Below, in pieces: positions 17,279 to 25,465 of a stretch of DNA of 64,000 nt. The position numbers were made by a program, and so were the translations under genes. The stretch is from Fodinisporobacter ferrooxydans (GTDB lineage Bacteria; Bacillota; Bacilli; Tumebacillales; MYW30-H2). Every line of letters starts with the position of its first letter. Position 1 is the stretch's first letter. The stretch lies in the NCBI RefSeq assembly GCF_022818495.1, contig NZ_CP089291.1:4357501-4421500 (forward strand), read 5' to 3'. The notes under the pieces were generated by a model. The model saw only the letters and a program-made list of their open reading frames with translations, had not been told where the DNA came from and did not search any database.

Positions 17279-18721
17279 ATGACAACCCGATCTCAGGAAC
17301 AGTTGCTTGTTTACGGCCATTTCATCAATGGAAATTGGATCGATCCAAATGAAACGTTTGCAGTTTTAGATAAATACAATGGAAACGAGATTGCGCGTAT
17401 TGGAATCGCTTCCAGGCAAGCAGTCGATGATGCGATATCCAATGCGCTGCAAACGTTTCAAACGAAAACATTGACACCCGTGCAGCGTTATGAAATTTTA
17501 ATGCGGGCTGCTGAAATTTTTAAAGAACGAAAAGAAGAACTGGCATTGACAATGGTGCAGGAAGTCGGAAAAGTATTAAAAGATGCCCGTGGCGAGATTG
17601 ACCGGGGAATCCAGACGTTCATCGCTGCAGCAGAAGAAGCCAAACGGATTGCCGGCAAAGGAATTCCCCTTGGGCAACCGGGCAGCGAAAACAAAATGGC
17701 ATTTACCATCCGCGTTCCTGTCGGAGTCATCGGTGCCATCACACCTTTCAATTTCCCGTTTAACCTCGTGGCGCACAAAGTTGCTCCAGCGATTGCGGCA
17801 GGCAATACAATCGTTTTAAAACCGGCGGAATTAACGCCTTTGTCCGCATGCAAAATGGTTGAAATCCTGACAGAGGCAGGTCTTCCGGCCGGATTTCTCA
17901 ACGTTGTAAACGGCTTTGGCCATGAAACCGGCCAATATTTGTTGGAGGACGATCGGATTGCCATGTTTACATTTACCGGCAGCCCCAAAGTTGGCCGTCA
18001 TATTAAAAGTACAACGGGGATTCGGAAAGTTACTTTGGAATTAGGAAACAATTCACCGAATATCGTTCATAAGGATGTAAAGGATCTTGACCAGGCGGTT
18101 GATCTGTGTGTCACCCGCGGCTATATCAATGCCGGACAAGCTTGTATTTCCGTGCAGCGCATCTATGTCCATCAAGATATATTTGATGTGTTTGCAGAAA
18201 AGGCAGTGCAAAGAACGCAAGCATTGAATGTCGGCAATCCGGCGGATCCTACGATGGATGTAGGTCCCATGATTTCTGAAAAAGAAGCAAAACGTGCGGA
18301 AGAATGGATCGTTGAGGCTGTGCAGCAAGGAGCGAAAGTTGCTTGTGGCGGAAAACGGGAAGGTTCCATTTTGTATCCAACCGTTTTGGTCGATGTGGAG
18401 CCGCAAATGAAAGTCGTATGTGAAGAAGTGTTTGCACCTGTCATTACGCTCATACCTTACAGCGACATCGAGGAAGCATTCCGGATGGCAAACGAAACAC
18501 GCTTCGGCCTGCAAGTCGGTCTCTTTACATCCGATCTGCAATTGGCCATGCGGGCAACCCGGGAACTGCAGTTCGGCGGCGTGATCATCAACGATGTTTC
18601 CAGTTATCGCGCGGACGTCATGCCATATGGCGGAGTGAAGGACAGCGGCATCGGAAAAGAGGGTCCGCATGCCGCGATCGAAGAAATGACGGACGAACGC
18701 ATTGTCGTCATCAATCTGTAG
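17279..18721 (+). CDS. Aldehyde dehydrogenase (lactaldehyde/sulfolactaldehyde type)
   Basis: This 480-aa NAD(P)-dependent aldehyde dehydrogenase has GAITPFNFPFNLVAHK, FTGSPKVGRHI, LELGNNSPNIV (general-base Glu) and the nucleophile in NAGQACISVQR. LELGNN in place of the usual LELGGK marks the subgroup that holds lactaldehyde, glycolaldehyde and sulfolactaldehyde dehydrogenases. AAAGGAG precedes the ATG at 17279. It starts an operon with the iron alcohol dehydrogenase 13 bp downstream, so the pair can oxidise a primary alcohol to the acid. The 327 bp upstream, shared with lacI, hold no clear copy of the 16-bp operator. Confidence 0.85.
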   Translation: MTTRSQEQLLVYGHFINGNWIDPNETFAVLDKYNGNEIARIGIASRQAVDDAISNALQTFQTKTLTPVQRYEILMRAAEIFKERKEELALTMVQEVGKVLKDARGEIDRGIQTFIAAAEEAKRIAGKGIPLGQPGSENKMAFTIRVPVGVIGAITPFNFPFNLVAHKVAPAIAAGNTIVLKPAELTPLSACKMVEILTEAGLPAGFLNVVNGFGHETGQYLLEDDRIAMFTFTGSPKVGRHIKSTTGIRKVTLELGNNSPNIVHKDVKDLDQAVDLCVTRGYINAGQACISVQRIYVHQDIFDVFAEKAVQRTQALNVGNPADPTMDVGPMISEKEAKRAEEWIVEAVQQGAKVACGGKREGSILYPTVLVDVEPQMKVVCEEVFAPVITLIPYSDIEEAFRMANETRFGLQVGLFTSDLQLAMRATRELQFGGVIINDVSSYRADVMPYGGVKDSGIGKEGPHAAIEEMTDERIVVINL

Positions 18722-18734
18722 GAGGTTTTAACAC

Positions 18735-19937
18735 ATGCGCAATACTTGGGAATTTTTCTCGACGCAGCAAATCGTATTCGGCAATGGCGCCGTCCACCGC
18801 TTGCCGGCGATTATCGCCAAATTCAAAGCGAAACGAATCTTTTTGATTACAGACCCTGGAATCAAACATGCAGGGATTGCCGATCGGATCCTTTCCATTT
18901 TAAAAAGCCGTGATCTGGAAGTTGCCGTATACGATCAAGCGATTCCAGAACCGCCTGTGCAGACTGCGCTGGATTGTTACGAATTTGCCAAATCCCGAAT
19001 GGATACGGATCTCATCATCGGTCTCGGCGGCGGCAGCAGCATCGATCTGGCGAAAGTAACGGCGTTGTTGATGGCATACGGCGGGCATCCAACCGAGTAT
19101 TTCGGAGAAAATAAGGTACCAGGTCCCATCGCGCCGTTGATCGCCATCCCGACAACAGCGGGCACCGGTTCGGAAGTCACATCTGTTTCTGTGCTTGCAG
19201 ACACCGCAAACAACCTGAAAGTCGGCATATCCGACAACTATTTGCGGCCGGCAGTGGCTTTGTTGGATCCGGAATTGACAGTCGGATTGCCGCCATATGT
19301 GACCGCTTGTTCCGGAATCGATGCATTGGCGCATGCCGTTGAAGCATATACCGCGAAGAGTTATCCATACATCCAGGCAGAAGGAGATATCCTTTTCCAG
19401 GGAGCGCTTCCAATCAGCGATGCATTGGCGCTTGAAGCGATCGAATTGGTCGCAAAAAATTTGACATTGGCAGTACAACAAGGAAGCAACCTGGAAGCCA
19501 GAAAAAACATGTTGTTAGCCAGCCTCCTCGCCGGCATGGCGTTTTCCAATGCCGGAACTGCTCTTGCACACGCCCTCGCCTATCCGATCGGCGGCTTATG
19601 CAAGTCTCCGCATGGAGAATTGACAGGCTTATTGCTGCCGTATGTGATGGAATACAATGCTGCAGTAGAAACGGAGAAAATGATCAAAATCGCCCGTGCG
19701 TTTGATGTGCAATTGAACGGATTGGATCGCCATGATGCAGCGCTTTCTGCATCTCAAGCAGTTCTTCGGCTTGTAGAAGAAATCGGATTGCCGACACGCA
19801 TTTCACAAATTGGCATACAAGAAGCGGCGATTCCGGAAATCGCTGAAAAAACGTTGGGAATCTCCCGCCTCGTCCGGAACAACCCGCGTGTGCCGACGCA
19901 AAAAGGGTTGGAAGAACTGTTGCGAAGAGCTTTTTAA
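18735..19937 (+). CDS. Iron-containing alcohol dehydrogenase (group III)
   Basis: This 400-aa protein has GGGSSIDLAKVTALL, PTTAGTGSEVTSVSVL, GIDALAHAVEAYTAK, AGTALAHALAYPIGG and SPHGELTGLLLP; the last three carry the His ligands for iron. Family members reduce or oxidise short polyols and aldehydes (FucO, DhaT, methanol dehydrogenase). Coupled to the upstream aldehyde dehydrogenase it would take an alcohol such as propanediol or dihydroxypropanesulfonate to its aldehyde; I recall, not fully sure, that an alcohol dehydrogenase DhpA does this in a Desulfovibrio strain. AGGAGG precedes the ATG. A strong terminator follows. Confidence 0.85.
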   Translation: MRNTWEFFSTQQIVFGNGAVHRLPAIIAKFKAKRIFLITDPGIKHAGIADRILSILKSRDLEVAVYDQAIPEPPVQTALDCYEFAKSRMDTDLIIGLGGGSSIDLAKVTALLMAYGGHPTEYFGENKVPGPIAPLIAIPTTAGTGSEVTSVSVLADTANNLKVGISDNYLRPAVALLDPELTVGLPPYVTACSGIDALAHAVEAYTAKSYPYIQAEGDILFQGALPISDALALEAIELVAKNLTLAVQQGSNLEARKNMLLASLLAGMAFSNAGTALAHALAYPIGGLCKSPHGELTGLLLPYVMEYNAAVETEKMIKIARAFDVQLNGLDRHDAALSASQAVLRLVEEIGLPTRISQIGIQEAAIPEIAEKTLGISRLVRNNPRVPTQKGLEELLRRAF

Positions 19938-19982
19938 AAGCAAACGATAGTATAAATCAAGTATTAAGCAAGTATATAGCAA

Positions 19983-20026
19983 AAAAGCATCCTACTTTTC
20001 CATGTGAATAGTAGGATGCTTCTTTT
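19983..20026 (+). terminator. Rho-independent terminator
   Basis: AAGCATCCTACT / AGTAGGATGCTT, a perfect 12-bp stem, is followed by CTTTTTT. It ends the aldehyde/alcohol dehydrogenase operon. Confidence 0.9.
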
Positions 20027-20081
20027 TTATGCCTGCTTGCCACTGCGAGCTACTTTCGGTACAGTTCCACGATGTACACAT

Positions 20082-21599
20082 TTACCCGTGTGATGCAACT
20101 GTTTTTGCAGAAGGAGTGTTTGCTCCCGTATTTGCGTCCTGACTTGTCCCTGCATTATCAGTCAATGAATTTTTAGAAGCAGACTGTACAGACGGATTGG
20201 TTTTATTTGTATTCAGGGATCCTGATCCGTTTGTTTGCTTGGCGGAAGACGTTGGCATATTTGAACCTTGGGCAACTGTACCGCCTGAAGTTCCAGTTGC
20301 TGTTCTCGTCCCCGCAGCACTCGAATTTGACGATGCAGCAGGGGTTGCTTGATTCATTTTTGTTGCGGGAGATGTGGCTCCTTGCGTTGTTGCTTGCGAG
20401 CCATTCGTCGCCGGGCCGTTCGAACCCGAATCATTCGATACGGATATGGACACTGAATCGTTATTCGATGCTGAGCCATTATTCGGCACTGACCCATTCG
20501 CAAATGGATTCTTCACGCTTGCTCCACTTGCTGCCGCATCATTCGATGCGGGTGTTGCATTCGCTGGTTTTGAAACATCATTTGTTGACGGCTGTGGTGC
20601 TGCAGCAGGCACAGCCTGCGCTGCCGCCGTTTGTGCCGAATTGCCGCTATACATATTCCAGTAGGATTGTTCCGCGGCTGAAGCTGTTACCGTATCATGC
20701 ATTCCCAGTGCCTGGTGTACGAATTCGCGCGTTGCCAAAACATTCGGAATCAGAACATCGCCGCCTTGGGGCAAATATCGCTGCAGGATATCATTCATTG
20801 GCGGAACTTGCGCCAGCTTCATGTTGGAAATGTTGAGGCCATGCACAAGATACGCGATTTTCAGCATGTCGCTTCCGTTCATATTTGTTTGCACATAAGG
20901 AGCAAGTGCGTCCAGCATCTGCGGCAACTTCAAAAGACCGATCGTAGACTCCGATTTGACTGCCAATGCTTTCAAAAACTCCCGTTGGCGTTTTGTACGA
21001 TTAAAATCTCCCATGGCGTCATGGCGAAATCTTACATAGTTCAACGCTTGTGTTCCATCAAGATGCTGTTCTCCCTTTTTCAAATGAATGCTTGTTCCAT
21101 CTGTAGGGTCGTCGTAATTCATGTTTTCGTCGACATTGATATCAACGCCGCCCAGAATATCAACCATTTTTTTAAATCCTGCAAAGTTGGTTTCCACATA
21201 ATAATTGATCGGGATATCCAGAAAATTTTCTACCGTCTTTACCGCCAATTGGGGACCGCCAATCAAATTGCCGGCATTGATTTTTTCATATCCATTGCCG
21301 GGGATTTTCCACCATGTATCACGCATGACAGAAAACATCTGCGCTTGTTTCGTTTTCGGATCGACACTTAACACGATCATCGAATCCGAATTGGCCGCCT
21401 TTTCTCCAGGTCTTGCATCGCCGCCAATCAGTAAAATATTGACTCTCCCACCTGTCCAGGTTTCCGTTGCTCCATGTGCCGACGATTTCACTTGAATTGC
21501 TTTGGTAAAACGATACACATGGTACCCATAATATCCAACAATGCCAAGTATAGCCAAGCTCAAGACGGAAACAATCTTTACAGCCAATTTCTTTTTCAT
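20082..21599 (-). CDS. LytR-CpsA-Psr (LCP) family cell-wall polymer ligase with Ser/Ala/Asn-rich tail
   Basis: This 505-aa protein has one N-terminal TM helix (about residues 5-27) and an extracytoplasmic LCP domain: ILLIGGDARPGEKAANSDSM, MFSVMRDTW, YEKINAG, and LNYVRFRHDAMGDFNRTKRQ (Arg residues that hold the polyprenyl pyrophosphate). LCP enzymes transfer teichoic acids or other glycopolymers from lipid carrier to peptidoglycan. From about residue 330 the chain is low-complexity Ser/Ala/Asn/Thr/Gly, an unusually long wall-spanning tail of about 170 residues. The ATG at 21599 follows AAGGAAAGGA. It is monocistronic. Confidence 0.88.
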   Translation of the reverse strand: MKKKLAVKIVSVLSLAILGIVGYYGYHVYRFTKAIQVKSSAHGATETWTGGRVNILLIGGDARPGEKAANSDSMIVLSVDPKTKQAQMFSVMRDTWWKIPGNGYEKINAGNLIGGPQLAVKTVENFLDIPINYYVETNFAGFKKMVDILGGVDINVDENMNYDDPTDGTSIHLKKGEQHLDGTQALNYVRFRHDAMGDFNRTKRQREFLKALAVKSESTIGLLKLPQMLDALAPYVQTNMNGSDMLKIAYLVHGLNISNMKLAQVPPMNDILQRYLPQGGDVLIPNVLATREFVHQALGMHDTVTASAAEQSYWNMYSGNSAQTAAAQAVPAAAPQPSTNDVSKPANATPASNDAAASGASVKNPFANGSVPNNGSASNNDSVSISVSNDSGSNGPATNGSQATTQGATSPATKMNQATPAASSNSSAAGTRTATGTSGGTVAQGSNMPTSSAKQTNGSGSLNTNKTNPSVQSASKNSLTDNAGTSQDANTGANTPSAKTVASHG

Positions 21600-21669
21600 A
21601 GCGGATCCTTTCCTTGTTCGTTTTATGCAACTCAACAGTTCCTACTCAACAGTTCCTATAGTTCCAAAA

Positions 21670-21714
21670 TTCCATTAGAATTTCATTAGAATTTTCATTA
21701 GAATTTCATTAGAA
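21670..21714. repeat. Short tandem repeat CATTAGAATTT x4
   Basis: Four near-identical copies of TTCATTAGAATT (11-12 bp period) lie about 70 bp upstream of the LCP gene, next to a twofold ACTCAACAGTTCCT repeat. They could be iterated regulator sites or slippage products. Confidence 0.6.
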
Positions 21715-21757
21715 CACTTCCGCTGCATCCTGTATGTGCCCAAAAACAAACCTGTCA

Positions 21758-22429
21758 TTATTCCGTTAATAATGAATGCAGCTTGTAAAATACAAATCCA
21801 ACAACCATCGAGTCATCAATATACCCATACGGCAAAAGATAATCAGGAATCAAATCAATGGGTGAAATAAAATATAATATCGCAACCGCCAGCCATGCCC
21901 GATCTTGAACGGAAACGCTTTTGCCAAAAAGGAAACAATGATACATGATCTTAAGCCGCTCTAACATTTCACCAAAACCGCGCACCTGAGCCAATTTGCT
22001 TAAAAATCCGTCTTTTACTTGTGTCGAAACGTCATGGGACAAACAAGACCGATACAACTTTGTCAGGATTTGATAGAGCAAACGATAGTCGATTTCCGGC
22101 TCCGTAATCGGCTCCTTTGCACCATCTTCATTCGACACACGATCTACCGATTCATAAAATAAAAGGGCGGTCGCAGGATCATTGTTGGTGGAGTATTCCT
22201 GCAAGAGTCGATAGGCTTCCAAAAGCGACGGTGCTTCCAACGCTTGCGCAAGCAGTTCCGCCTCCGCGGCGGAAGGCATTTTCTTCCCGGTCATAATGCG
22301 GGAGAGTGCTGTTTTGTTTGTGGTAATTCTTCCATGTTGATTGATAAAGTCTACAAGTTCTTCTGCTGTCATGTTTTTTTGCTGCAAGAGTTCACGGATA
22401 CAAGAACCATATCGTTCCCATTCATTCAC
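21758..22429 (-). CDS. DUF1232 protein with N-terminal XRE-like domain
   Basis: This ~223-aa protein begins with a helix-turn-helix-like region (MTAEELVDFINQHG, then TNKTALSRIMTGKKMPS), a pattern of XRE regulators. The C-terminus is a DUF1232/YkvA domain (AWLAVAILYFISPIDLIPDYLLP) with two hydrophobic segments, normally found in small membrane proteins of unknown function. The fusion suggests a membrane-tethered DNA-binding or sensor protein, but this is inference. The start is a GTG at 22429 after GGTGATG. It is divergent from the M-box operon. Confidence 0.75.
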   Translation of the reverse strand: MNEWERYGSCIRELLQQKNMTAEELVDFINQHGRITTNKTALSRIMTGKKMPSAAEAELLAQALEAPSLLEAYRLLQEYSTNNDPATALLFYESVDRVSNEDGAKEPITEPEIDYRLLYQILTKLYRSCLSHDVSTQVKDGFLSKLAQVRGFGEMLERLKIMYHCFLFGKSVSVQDRAWLAVAILYFISPIDLIPDYLLPYGYIDDSMVVGFVFYKLHSLLTE

Positions 22430-22554
22430 AATTCATCACCATCTACTACTATAGCATGAAATCGTTTCGTATTTAATTGAAATAATTTCATAATACATAC
22501 AAAATTATCTTGACACTGTTCCCTTCTACGTGATATGGTTGCTCTGGAAAAATT

Positions 22555-22715
22555 AGTTCTTGTTAGGTGAGGCTTCTATACAAATACACGCCACTACCCA
22601 GAAACGTCGAAAGACGCCAATGGGTTGAACAGGTATTGCCGGATTAAGGCTTTACTTAATGTGGCTAAGCGAAAGCTTGACGTTGTGTAGTGCCAAAGCT
22701 CAACTAGGGGGATGT
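22555..22715 (+). ncRNA. M-box (ykoK) magnesium riboswitch
   Basis: The leader has the conserved M-box segments in order: GTTAGGTGAGGCTTCTATAC at the 5' end, CACGCCACTACCCAGAAACG, the loop CGAAAGACGCCAATGGGT, TGAACAGGTATTGCCGG, and the closing CGTTGTGTAGTGCC. M-boxes fold on Mg2+ and end transcription when it is plentiful. A TTGACA -35 element at 22510-22515 lies at a fitting distance, with a weak TATGGT -10. An expression-platform terminator follows before the MgtE-like gene. Confidence 0.92.
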
Positions 22716-22758
22716 TCAATATCGCTGCATATTTTTTATGCTTCCGTGATTCGTCATG

Positions 22759-22788
22759 TCCCCCTGAGATTGTTCAGGGGTTTTTTTG
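22759..22788 (+). terminator. Riboswitch expression-platform terminator
   Basis: CCCCTGA / TCAGGGG with a 6-base loop is followed by TTTTTTT. The GGGGG at about 22707-22711, at the 3' edge of the aptamer, can pair with the CCCC arm and form the antiterminator at low Mg2+. Confidence 0.85.
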
Positions 22789-22894
22789 TTTATCATGTGT
22801 TCGCTTTATACTGTTTTTGGAAATGATGGATAGCAGGACTTCATGAAATAAATTAGGGAGGGTACATTATAGTCAATTGTAGGAGGATGTGAAC

Positions 22895-24142
22895 ATGAAA
22901 TTTGGCACGACATTTTATTTGAGCAGAGTTGTCGGCAATACCATTTATACAAATGATCAAAAACCAATTGGCAAATTGTTGGATATGATTGTTGATCTGG
23001 ATTCCAGACGTCCCAAAGTTATCGCAATAAAAATCAAGAATAACGGCAGCATTCGGATCATCGATTTTTCAAACGTTTCGATCACAAAGAAGAATCAACA
23101 GTACCACATTCAATGCACTGCTTTGCATGACATGGAGCTTAGTAAGCTTCACACACTTTTTCTTGTAAAACATGTGCTGGATAAACAAATTGTGGACATG
23201 TATGGCAGAAAGGTTGTCAGGGTAAACGACTTGCGACTTGTCGTATTGTCAAATGGTACGTATACGGTCGCGGTCGATGTAGGATTTGAAGGTTTTTTAC
23301 GCAGGCTTGGCGTGGCCAAGCCACTGAAAGAGTTGTTGAAACCATTTCGAATTACCGTTCCCAGCAACTTATTGCTGTGGGATGAGGTCGAAGCGATCGA
23401 TTTTACAAATCGGGGAATCAAGCTCTCAAAAAGCTATGCCAAATTGTCCACTCTGCATCCTTCTGACTTGGCCGACATTTTAGAAGATTTGGATCGCTCC
23501 TCGCAACTCGCCATCTTCTCTTCCTTGGACGATGAGAAAGCGGCAGACGTGCTGGAAGAATTGGAAACGGAAGTACAAGTAAACGTACTGGAAAGCCTGT
23601 CTGTCGAAAAGGCAGCAGATATGCTGGAGAAAATGCCCGCCGATGAAGTTGCAGATATTTTGGAGGAGCTTGAAGCGGAGCGAGCAAACAAGATCTTAAT
23701 CGAGATGGAAAAAGAAGCGTCTGCTGAAGTTCGAGAACTCATGGGATATCCCGAAAAGAGTGTCGGAAGTTTAATGACAACCGATTTTATCTCGTTTCAT
23801 GAGACGATTACAGTACAGGAAGTGTTTGCTGAACTTAGAAGGATAAAGCCTGAACCAGACAGCGTGTATTATTTGTACGTGGTCGATCATGATGGCCGGC
23901 TCGCAGCGAATGTTTCCTTGCGGGACTTGGTGGTTGCCGAACCGGAACAACCTTTGCACAGGATTATGAATCGTGACGTGATTTCCGTATATGACGACGA
24001 CGACATGGACGAAATCGTCGAGAGGATCTCAAAATACAACTTGCTTGCGATTCCTGTCATCGATCGGACAAAAGTACTTGTTGGAACAGTCATCATCAAT
24101 GACGTGTTTTATGATTTCATCAAATCGAAACGGAGAAAATAG
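22895..24142 (+). CDS. Soluble MgtE-type magnesium sensor (PRC-barrel, MgtE_N, CBS pair) without transporter domain
   Basis: This 415-aa protein has two N-terminal PRC-barrel-like segments (about 1-165; PIGKLLDMIVDLDSRRPKVI is typical), then the MgtE superhelical N domain (about 185-285, repeats such as HPSDLADILEDL, AADVLEELE, AADMLEKMPADEVADILEEL), then two CBS domains (about 290-413). In MgtE these parts close the Mg2+ pore when Mg2+ is high. The pore domain is absent and the protein is soluble. The NRAMP-related transporter 19 bp downstream probably takes its place. The ATG at 22895 lies 8 bases after AGGAGG; the GTG two codons earlier is too close. Confidence 0.9.
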   Translation: MKFGTTFYLSRVVGNTIYTNDQKPIGKLLDMIVDLDSRRPKVIAIKIKNNGSIRIIDFSNVSITKKNQQYHIQCTALHDMELSKLHTLFLVKHVLDKQIVDMYGRKVVRVNDLRLVVLSNGTYTVAVDVGFEGFLRRLGVAKPLKELLKPFRITVPSNLLLWDEVEAIDFTNRGIKLSKSYAKLSTLHPSDLADILEDLDRSSQLAIFSSLDDEKAADVLEELETEVQVNVLESLSVEKAADMLEKMPADEVADILEELEAERANKILIEMEKEASAEVRELMGYPEKSVGSLMTTDFISFHETITVQEVFAELRRIKPEPDSVYYLYVVDHDGRLAANVSLRDLVVAEPEQPLHRIMNRDVISVYDDDDMDEIVERISKYNLLAIPVIDRTKVLVGTVIINDVFYDFIKSKRRK

Positions 24143-24161
24143 CCGGGAAGGAGGGACTGGC

Positions 24162-25403
24162 ATGAGAAAAAACCATAGCATGTGGTCAAAAATTCTGACT
24201 TTTATGGCCCTTCTTGGCCCTGGCATTATTACCGGAAGCGTGGATAATGATGCCGGCGGAATCACCACGTATTCGGCTGCAGGCGCCATGTACGGGTATA
24301 ATATGATTTGGACATTGATCCCGGCTTTTATCGTTCTTTTAATTGTGCAGGAAATGAACGCAAGGATGGGGATTGTCACAGGAAAAGGCCTTGCCGACCT
24401 GATCCGGGAAAATGCGGGCGTAAAAGTAACATTTTTTATTTTTATCGGCCTGTTATTTGCCGACATCAGCAATACAATGACAGAGTTCGCCGGAGTTGCG
24501 GGAAGTATGGAGGTATTTGGAGTCAGCAAATATATCGCCATCCCGCTCACTGCCATCGGCGTTTGGCTGCTTGTGGTGAAAGGCAATTATCAATTTGCGG
24601 AAAAAATATTTTTGATTTTCAGTGTTGCACTGCTGTCCTATATTTTCTCTGCATTAATGGGAAAGCCTCATTGGTCGGAAATTGGTTCCGCTGTGATTCA
24701 TCCACATGTACCGGTGAACTTTGATTCCATTTCGATGGTGATCGGATTAGTGGGAACAACGATTGCCCCGTGGATGCAGTTTTACATGCAATCGGCAGTG
24801 ATCGAAAAAGGATTGACTCCCGAGGATTATAAATACACCATATGGGATATTGTAGTTGGCTGTATTGCAACGGTTGTTGTAGCTTTCTTTATCATGGTTG
24901 CATGCGGCTCCACTCTTTTTGTCAATGGCCATGGTACACAGATTAATGATGCAAAAGATGCCGCTGTCGCTTTGAAACCATTCGCTGGTGCAATGGCCTC
25001 GCAAGTGTTTGCTTTTGGCCTCTTTATTGCTTCCATATTTTCAGCAACCATTTTGCCTGTTGCCACTGCATTCTATGTTTGTGAAGCGTTCGGTTTTGAA
25101 GCGGGAATCGAAAAAAAATGGAAAGAAGCGCCTCAATTCTATATTTTGTATACCATTATTTTGATTCTTTCCGCAAGCATCATACTGATCCCAAATGCGC
25201 CGCTGATTGCCATTACTTTGTGGTCGCAAAGAATCAATGGGATCCTTTTGCCGATCGTATTAATATGTATGATGCTTTTGGTGAACAACAAAGAGATTAT
25301 GGGCAAATTTACAAACAAGAAGTGGAACAATATCATCGGCTGGTTCACCATTTTTATTTTGGTTGTCTTATCGCTCGTCCTCGTTGTGTTATCTATTTTT
25401 TAG
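24162..25403 (+). CDS. NRAMP-related magnesium transporter (NRMT-like)
   Basis: This 413-aa membrane protein has the NRAMP fold. TM1 reads LGPGIITGSVDNDAGGITTY (residues 18-37), so the canonical DPGN is replaced by DAGG. TM6 reads TTIAPWMQFYMQ (199-210), so the canonical MPHN methionine that selects soft transition metals is alanine (A202). Loss of that methionine is the mark of NRMTs, which carry Mg2+ and Mn2+. Control by the M-box and pairing with an MgtE-type sensor both support Mg2+ as substrate. GGAAGGAGGG precedes the ATG; the longer frame from 23991 overlaps the sensor gene and is not used. Confidence 0.87.
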   Translation: MRKNHSMWSKILTFMALLGPGIITGSVDNDAGGITTYSAAGAMYGYNMIWTLIPAFIVLLIVQEMNARMGIVTGKGLADLIRENAGVKVTFFIFIGLLFADISNTMTEFAGVAGSMEVFGVSKYIAIPLTAIGVWLLVVKGNYQFAEKIFLIFSVALLSYIFSALMGKPHWSEIGSAVIHPHVPVNFDSISMVIGLVGTTIAPWMQFYMQSAVIEKGLTPEDYKYTIWDIVVGCIATVVVAFFIMVACGSTLFVNGHGTQINDAKDAAVALKPFAGAMASQVFAFGLFIASIFSATILPVATAFYVCEAFGFEAGIEKKWKEAPQFYILYTIILILSASIILIPNAPLIAITLWSQRINGILLPIVLICMMLLVNNKEIMGKFTNKKWNNIIGWFTIFILVVLSLVLVVLSIF

Positions 25404-25408
25404 AGAAG

Positions 25409-25452
25409 AAAATCCCCATTCACACCATACAGGGTTGAACGGGGATTTTTTT
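25409..25452. terminator. Bidirectional terminator
   Basis: AAAATCCCC / GGGGATTTTTTT arms, about 23-base loop. It lies between the Mg-transport operon and the converging hexuronate operon. Confidence 0.8.
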
Positions 25453-25465
25453 ATAGACTCATACA

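Noticed and set aside
21670-21714. CATTAGAATTT repeats as a CRISPR array
   Set aside because: The repeats are 11-12 bp and directly adjacent, with no spacers and no cas genes.
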